The notes under the pieces: generated by a model
What the model saw: only the letters and a program-made list of their open reading frames with translations
What the model was told of the DNA's origin: nothing
Databases searched by the model: none
Translations under genes and position numbers: made by a program
NCBI GenBank assembly: GCA_026989045.1
Contig: JALSJY010000135.1
Coordinates: forward strand, 1-16,622
Reading direction: 5' to 3'
Origin: Hyphomicrobiales bacterium
GTDB taxonomy: Bacteria > Pseudomonadota > Alphaproteobacteria > Rhizobiales > Devosiaceae
Length of the DNA: 16,622 bases
Shown here: one piece after another, positions 13,445 to 16,622 of the stretch
Numbering within the stretch: the first letter of the stretch is position 1
Layout of the letters: every line of letters begins with the position of its first letter

Positions 13445-13957
13445 ATGGCAATTATCGAGCGCAAAAACTCTTATAATTACGAAGAATTGTTAGCAAGTGG
13501 GCGAGGCGATTTATTTGGTGAGGGGTTTGCAAAATTACCTGCGCCACCAATGTTAATGTTTGATCGAATCACTTATATAAATGGTGATGGCGGTGAATAT
13601 GGCAAGGGGCAAATAAAGGCTGAATTAGACCTAAATCCTGATCTATGGTTTTATAAATGTCATTTTATTGGCGACCCTGTAATGCCGGGTTGTTTGGGGC
13701 TTGATGCCATGTGGCAAATGGTTGGCTTTTTTCTTTGTTGGTCTGGCTCACCTGGACGTGGGCGAGCCTTGGGCGGTGAAATAAAATTTACAGGCCAAGC
13801 AACGGCAGATAAAAAATTATTAGAATATCAGGTCGATATAAAAAAACATATGCGTAAACCACTTCCATTTGGTGTTGCTGATGCTATTATGAAAGCAGAT
13901 GGCGAAATTATTTATAAAGCTAAAAATTTAAAAGTTGGTTTGATGCCAATTGAGTAA
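13445..13957 (+). CDS. fabA: 3-hydroxydecanoyl-ACP dehydratase/isomerase FabA
   Basis: FabA dehydrates 3-hydroxyacyl-ACP and isomerises trans-2- to cis-3-decenoyl-ACP, the branch point to unsaturated fatty acids. The 170-aa protein carries the active-site stretch CHFIGDPVMPGCLGLDAMWQ, with His73 and Asp87 as the catalytic pair, and the ends RALGGEIKFTGQ and YKAKNLKVGLMP. Length matches the family. The ATG at 13445 follows AAGGA (13431-13435) with a 9-nt spacer; an out-of-frame ATG at 13438 opens only a short reading frame. FabB follows 30 bp later, completing the pair needed for anaerobic-type unsaturated fatty acid synthesis. Confidence 0.97.
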   Translation: MAIIERKNSYNYEELLASGRGDLFGEGFAKLPAPPMLMFDRITYINGDGGEYGKGQIKAELDLNPDLWFYKCHFIGDPVMPGCLGLDAMWQMVGFFLCWSGSPGRGRALGGEIKFTGQATADKKLLEYQVDIKKHMRKPLPFGVADAIMKADGEIIYKAKNLKVGLMPIE

Positions 13958-13987
13958 TTAAGGTTATATATTTTTTAAGGAAGATAC

Positions 13988-15214
13988 ATGAAACGAGTTG
14001 TTGTAAGTGGAATGGGTATTGTTTCTTCAATTGGAAATAATATTGATGAAGTTCTAGTCAGCTTAAAGCAAGCCAAATCTGGTATTTCTAAAGCTATTGA
14101 TTATGAAAAATATGGCTTTCGCTCACAAGTTCAAGGTGAGCCAAATCTTGATCCTTTTGAAGTTTTGGATAGGCGCACAACGCGCTTTATGGCTAAAGGC
14201 TCGGCTTGGAATTATATTGCTATTTTAGAGGCAATAAAAAACGCAGGATTGGAAGAAAAAGATTATCGCGGTAATCCAAGAACAGGTATTATTATGGGGT
14301 CAGGCGGCCCATCGACCAAGGCAGTTGTTGAAGCCGCACAAATAACAATTGAGCGTGGGCCAAAACGTATCGGGCCAACTGTTGTGCCAAAAGCAATGAG
14401 TTCAACAGCCTCTGCAACGCTTGCAACGCCGCTTGGTATTCACGGAGTGAATTATTCTATCTCCTCTGCTTGCGCTACCTCTAAACATTGTATTGGCAAT
14501 GCCTATGAGCAGATTCAAATGGGCAAGCAAGATATAGTTTTTGCTGGCGGTAGTGAAGATTTGCATTGGACTATGTCTAATATTTTTGATGCTATGGGTG
14601 CAATGAGCTCAAACTTTAATGATACACCTGAAATAGCTTCACGTGCTTATGATAAAAATCGTGATGGGTTTGTTATTGCTGGCGGTGCTGGGGTTTTGGT
14701 GCTTGAAGAATATGAACATGCAAAGGCACGCGGTGCGACAATTTTTGCTGAACTTATTGGCTATGGTGCAACATCAGATGGTGCTGATATGGTTGCACCC
14801 TCTGGTGAAGGGGCGGTGCGCTGTATGCGTCAGGCTTTAAGCACTGTTAAAATGCCAATTGACTATATCAATCCGCATGCTACCTCCACTCCAATTGGTG
14901 ATATTAAGGAAATAAGTGCGTTACGGGAAGTATTTGGGAATGAGGATAAATGTCCGCCATTTTCAGCAACTAAATCGCTTACTGGTCATTCACTTGGAGC
15001 AACTGGGGTTTGGGAATGTATTTTCTCAATCCTCATGATGAATAATAATTTTATGTGCAAGAGCGCTAATATTTTTGAACTTGATCCTGAATTTGCAGAT
15101 ATGCCAATTTTGCAACAGCGAGTGGATAATGTGTCGATTGGTGCGGTTTTGTCTAACTCATTTGGCTTTGGTGGCACTAATGCTAGCTTAGTGTTTAAAC
15201 ATCCAGATGCTTAA
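13988..15214 (+). CDS. fabB: 3-oxoacyl-ACP synthase I FabB
   Basis: FabB (KAS I) extends acyl-ACP by condensation with malonyl-ACP and is needed to elongate the cis-3-decenoyl product of FabA. The 408-aa protein has the nucleophile Cys162 (SISSACATSKHC), His297 (INPHATSTPIGD), Lys329 (FSATKSLTGHSLGATG) and His334, plus GFGGTNASL near the C-terminus. Start ATG has AAGGAAG 6 nt upstream. It is 30 bp after fabA and surely co-transcribed. In many Rhizobiales an enoyl-ACP reductase gene fabI comes next; here a DUF1761 membrane protein does. Confidence 0.97.
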   Translation: MKRVVVSGMGIVSSIGNNIDEVLVSLKQAKSGISKAIDYEKYGFRSQVQGEPNLDPFEVLDRRTTRFMAKGSAWNYIAILEAIKNAGLEEKDYRGNPRTGIIMGSGGPSTKAVVEAAQITIERGPKRIGPTVVPKAMSSTASATLATPLGIHGVNYSISSACATSKHCIGNAYEQIQMGKQDIVFAGGSEDLHWTMSNIFDAMGAMSSNFNDTPEIASRAYDKNRDGFVIAGGAGVLVLEEYEHAKARGATIFAELIGYGATSDGADMVAPSGEGAVRCMRQALSTVKMPIDYINPHATSTPIGDIKEISALREVFGNEDKCPPFSATKSLTGHSLGATGVWECIFSILMMNNNFMCKSANIFELDPEFADMPILQQRVDNVSIGAVLSNSFGFGGTNASLVFKHPDA

Positions 15215-15233
15215 ATTGTTGAGGGAATAGATA

Positions 15234-15641
15234 ATGGTTTTTGATGTAAATTGGATAGCAATAGTTTTGGCCGTTGTTGCCTCCATGGCGTTTGGCATGG
15301 CTTGGTATATGGGGTTAGAGAAATATTGGGTTGCAGCAACTGGTAAAAGTAAAGATGAGTTGATGTCCAATGGCTCTTCCTCTCCGTTTATTTGGGCAGC
15401 CATTATGCAATTTATTATGGCGATATTTATAGCTCAGCTTACTTTTATGTTATTTGATGATGTAATAAATGTTAAAAATGCCGTTCATACAGGCATGTTA
15501 ATGTGGTTTGGTTTTATTTTAACTTCGATGACTATAAATCACCGTTATCAAAATTTGAGCTGGAAACTTACTTTGATTGATGGCGGATATTTGCTTGGTG
15601 TAGTTATTGTGCAGGGCATTGTGATTGGTGTTTTTGGCTAA
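15234..15641 (+). CDS. DUF1761-family membrane protein
   Basis: A 135-aa inner-membrane protein with four predicted helices (about 6-27, 52-74, 83-102, 113-134). The N-terminus DVNWIAIVLAVVASMAFGMAWYMGLEKYW resembles the DUF1761 pattern, in which NW opens helix 1 and a W-Y pair closes it. Function is unknown for the family. The start has GAGGG with an 8-nt spacer. It lies 19 bp after fabB and 2 bp before the metallopeptidase gene, so it is probably in the fabA-fabB transcript. A link to membrane lipids is only guilt by association. Confidence 0.75.
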   Translation: MVFDVNWIAIVLAVVASMAFGMAWYMGLEKYWVAATGKSKDELMSNGSSSPFIWAAIMQFIMAIFIAQLTFMLFDDVINVKNAVHTGMLMWFGFILTSMTINHRYQNLSWKLTLIDGGYLLGVVIVQGIVIGVFG

Positions 15642-15643
15642 TA

Positions 15644-16369
15644 ATGTTTTCTTTAAAAAAGAAATGGCCAGATAGTTTATCTCTAGATTTAGATAGTGGT
15701 TTGATTGAGGTGCAGGTTAAAATCCATGCGCGGGCAAAAAATTATCGCCTTTCAATTGGTGCTAATGGCAGGCCAGTTTTAACCAGCCCCCCTTATGGAA
15801 ATATTTCAAAAGCAAAAGAATTTTTACAATCACATAGTGGCTGGCTAGAAAAAAAATTATCAAACCGCTACCAACCAGTTGCATTTGCGCATGGAAATCA
15901 AATTCCACTTCGCGGTGAAAATCATATCATTGTTGGGCTTGATAAAATTCGTGGGCAGGTTGAAGTTTTAAATAATGAGCAGGGGTTTGAACTTTTAGTT
16001 CCTGGTGGGGAAAAACATTTGCAACGGCGTTTAAAAGATTGGCTTAAAAAGCAAGCTAAAATGGACCTTGAAAAGTCGGTTAGCCTACACGCAAATAATT
16101 TAAATGTTGAGCCAAAAACAATAACTATCAGATCACAATCTAGCAGGTGGGGGTCTTGTTCTAGCTCGGGGCGATTAAATTTTAACTGGCGGCTTATTTT
16201 AGCACCAAATTTTGTGCTTGATTATGTTGGAGCGCATGAAGTGGCGCATTTGGTTGAGATGAATCATTCACCTGCTTTTTGGGAGCAAGTAGAGTTAACC
16301 TTGCCAGATATGGCACGAGGGAGAGACTGGCTAAAGAAAAATGGGCAACAGTTGATGGCTTATGGTTAA
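15644..16369 (+). CDS. YgjP-like (DUF45) zinc metallopeptidase domain protein
   Basis: A 241-aa cytoplasmic protein of the YgjP/DUF45 family, related to SprT- and WLM-type zincin folds. The zinc site is HEVAH at 198-202 (His198, Glu199, His202), with His208 (MNHSPAFW) as likely third ligand. The family signature SRWGSCSSSGRLNFNWRL lies at about 167-184. The N-terminal half (KNYRLSIGANGRPVLTSPP) matches the usual YgjP beta-rich part. Substrates are not established. It begins 2 bp after the DUF1761 stop without a clear ribosome binding site, which implies translational coupling. It is convergent with the penicillin-binding protein gene. Confidence 0.9.
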   Translation: MFSLKKKWPDSLSLDLDSGLIEVQVKIHARAKNYRLSIGANGRPVLTSPPYGNISKAKEFLQSHSGWLEKKLSNRYQPVAFAHGNQIPLRGENHIIVGLDKIRGQVEVLNNEQGFELLVPGGEKHLQRRLKDWLKKQAKMDLEKSVSLHANNLNVEPKTITIRSQSSRWGSCSSSGRLNFNWRLILAPNFVLDYVGAHEVAHLVEMNHSPAFWEQVELTLPDMARGRDWLKKNGQQLMAYG

Positions 16370-16381
16370 AGTGGGTAAGTT

Positions 16382-16435
16382 AATAATTTATTTGTTGATT
16401 TAATTTCCATTAAATAAATTATTGAGTAAATCAAC
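16382..16435. terminator. Overlapping inverted repeats between convergent genes
   Basis: Three inverted repeats overlap here. AATAATTTATTT (16382-16393) is perfect with AAATAAATTATT (16412-16423). TTTAAT (16399-16404) pairs with ATTAAA (16409-16414). GTTGATTTA (16394-16402) pairs with TAAATCAAC (16427-16435). They exclude one another and cover the penicillin-binding protein stop codon. They probably act in 3'-end formation for both convergent genes, but all are nearly pure AT. Confidence 0.4.
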
Positions 16436-16622
16436 CAAGGTTTTTGGCCTGTCATTTTGACTTTGTCCTTCGTCATTTTGTATTATTTCATTTGATGGCG
16501 TGAGCTGCGTGTGGGTGGTTGGAAGGTTGGTAACAGGGAAACCCTTATGAGCGCGAGACATAAAATCTGACCATATTTGTGCAGGAAAAGAGCCCCCACC
16601 AACACCTTTTGTGGGCGAGCCA
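16400..16622 (-). CDS. Class A penicillin-binding protein, C-terminal end (partial)
   Basis: The last 74 codons run off the window edge. They encode GSPTKGVGGGSFPAQIWSDFM, then RAHKGFPVTNLP and a polar Asn/Gln-rich tail ending LVDLLNNLFNGN. The GGG-S-x-PAxIWxDFM stretch is the end of the transpeptidase domain of PBP1A-like bifunctional enzymes, which polymerise and cross-link peptidoglycan at the inner membrane. Catalytic motifs lie outside the window, so the subclass (mrcA-like) cannot be fixed. Confidence 0.85.
   Translation of the reverse strand, partial: GSPTKGVGGGSFPAQIWSDFMSRAHKGFPVTNLPTTHTQLTPSNEIIQNDEGQSQNDRPKTLVDLLNNLFNGN

Noticed and set aside
13438..13475. Short out-of-frame reading frame opening at ATG 13438, just before the fabA start
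   Set aside because: It is only about a dozen codons and too close to AAGGA to initiate well; ATG 13445 gives the conserved FabA N-terminus.
1..16622. Search for CRISPR arrays, tRNA/rRNA genes, IS elements, phage genes or toxin-antitoxin pairs
   Set aside because: No spaced direct-repeat array, cloverleaf, transposase or integrase motif, or small paired ORFs were visible by eye; coding density is high and ordinary.

Overview
The window is AT-rich chromosomal housekeeping DNA from an alphaproteobacterium, most likely a low-GC member of the Hyphomicrobiales (Rhizobiales). Three things point there: the nusA-ylxR-infB-rbfA-truB and rpsO-pnp translation/RNA block; an Irr-type Fur-family iron regulator divergent from fabA-fabB; and the neighbourhood 2-hydroxyacid dehydrogenase / SH3 protein / irr / fabA / fabB, which I recall from Brucella and Rhizobium relatives. 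No insertion sequence, prophage, CRISPR array, tRNA or rRNA was seen. The genus cannot be fixed from the sequence.

Layout. (1) 1-4718, plus strand: the end of nusA, a YlxR/L7Ae RNA-binding protein, infB (IF2), rbfA and truB in a tight run (gaps of 4-68 bp), ending at a perfect 13-bp hairpin. (2) 4765-6764: an accessory insert between truB and rpsO, holding a secreted four-EF-hand protein (minus), a CadR/ZntR-like MerR regulator (minus) and a divergent EamA/DMT exporter (plus), with a MerR-type operator between the last two. (3) 6832-10998, plus: an RhlE-like DEAD-box helicase, rpsO and pnp, each with a structured leader, closed by a strong terminator. (4) 11057-13225: a minus-strand 2-hydroxyacid dehydrogenase, a plus-strand secreted SH3 protein, and minus-strand irr, whose stop codon abuts that of the SH3 gene. 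(5) 13445-16369, plus: fabA, fabB, a DUF1761 membrane protein and a YgjP-like zinc metallopeptidase. (6) 16400-16622, minus: the C-terminus of a class A penicillin-binding protein.

How they work together. Block 1 and rpsO/pnp cover transcription elongation, translation initiation, 30S maturation, tRNA modification and RNA decay. The helicase beside pnp fits RNA remodelling or degradosome work. fabA/fabB make unsaturated fatty acids and lie divergent from the iron/heme regulator Irr. The MerR-exporter pair looks like a self-contained ligand-responsive efflux unit.

I see no wholly new multi-gene system. The most interesting signals are regulatory: an S15-type leader with a Shine-Dalgarno-sequestering hairpin upstream of rpsO, a perfect TATAAT promoter leading straight into two hairpins upstream of pnp, the MerR operator, a phased ATTACCAA repeat upstream of the EF-hand gene, and a bidirectional terminator built across the SH3 and irr stop codons.
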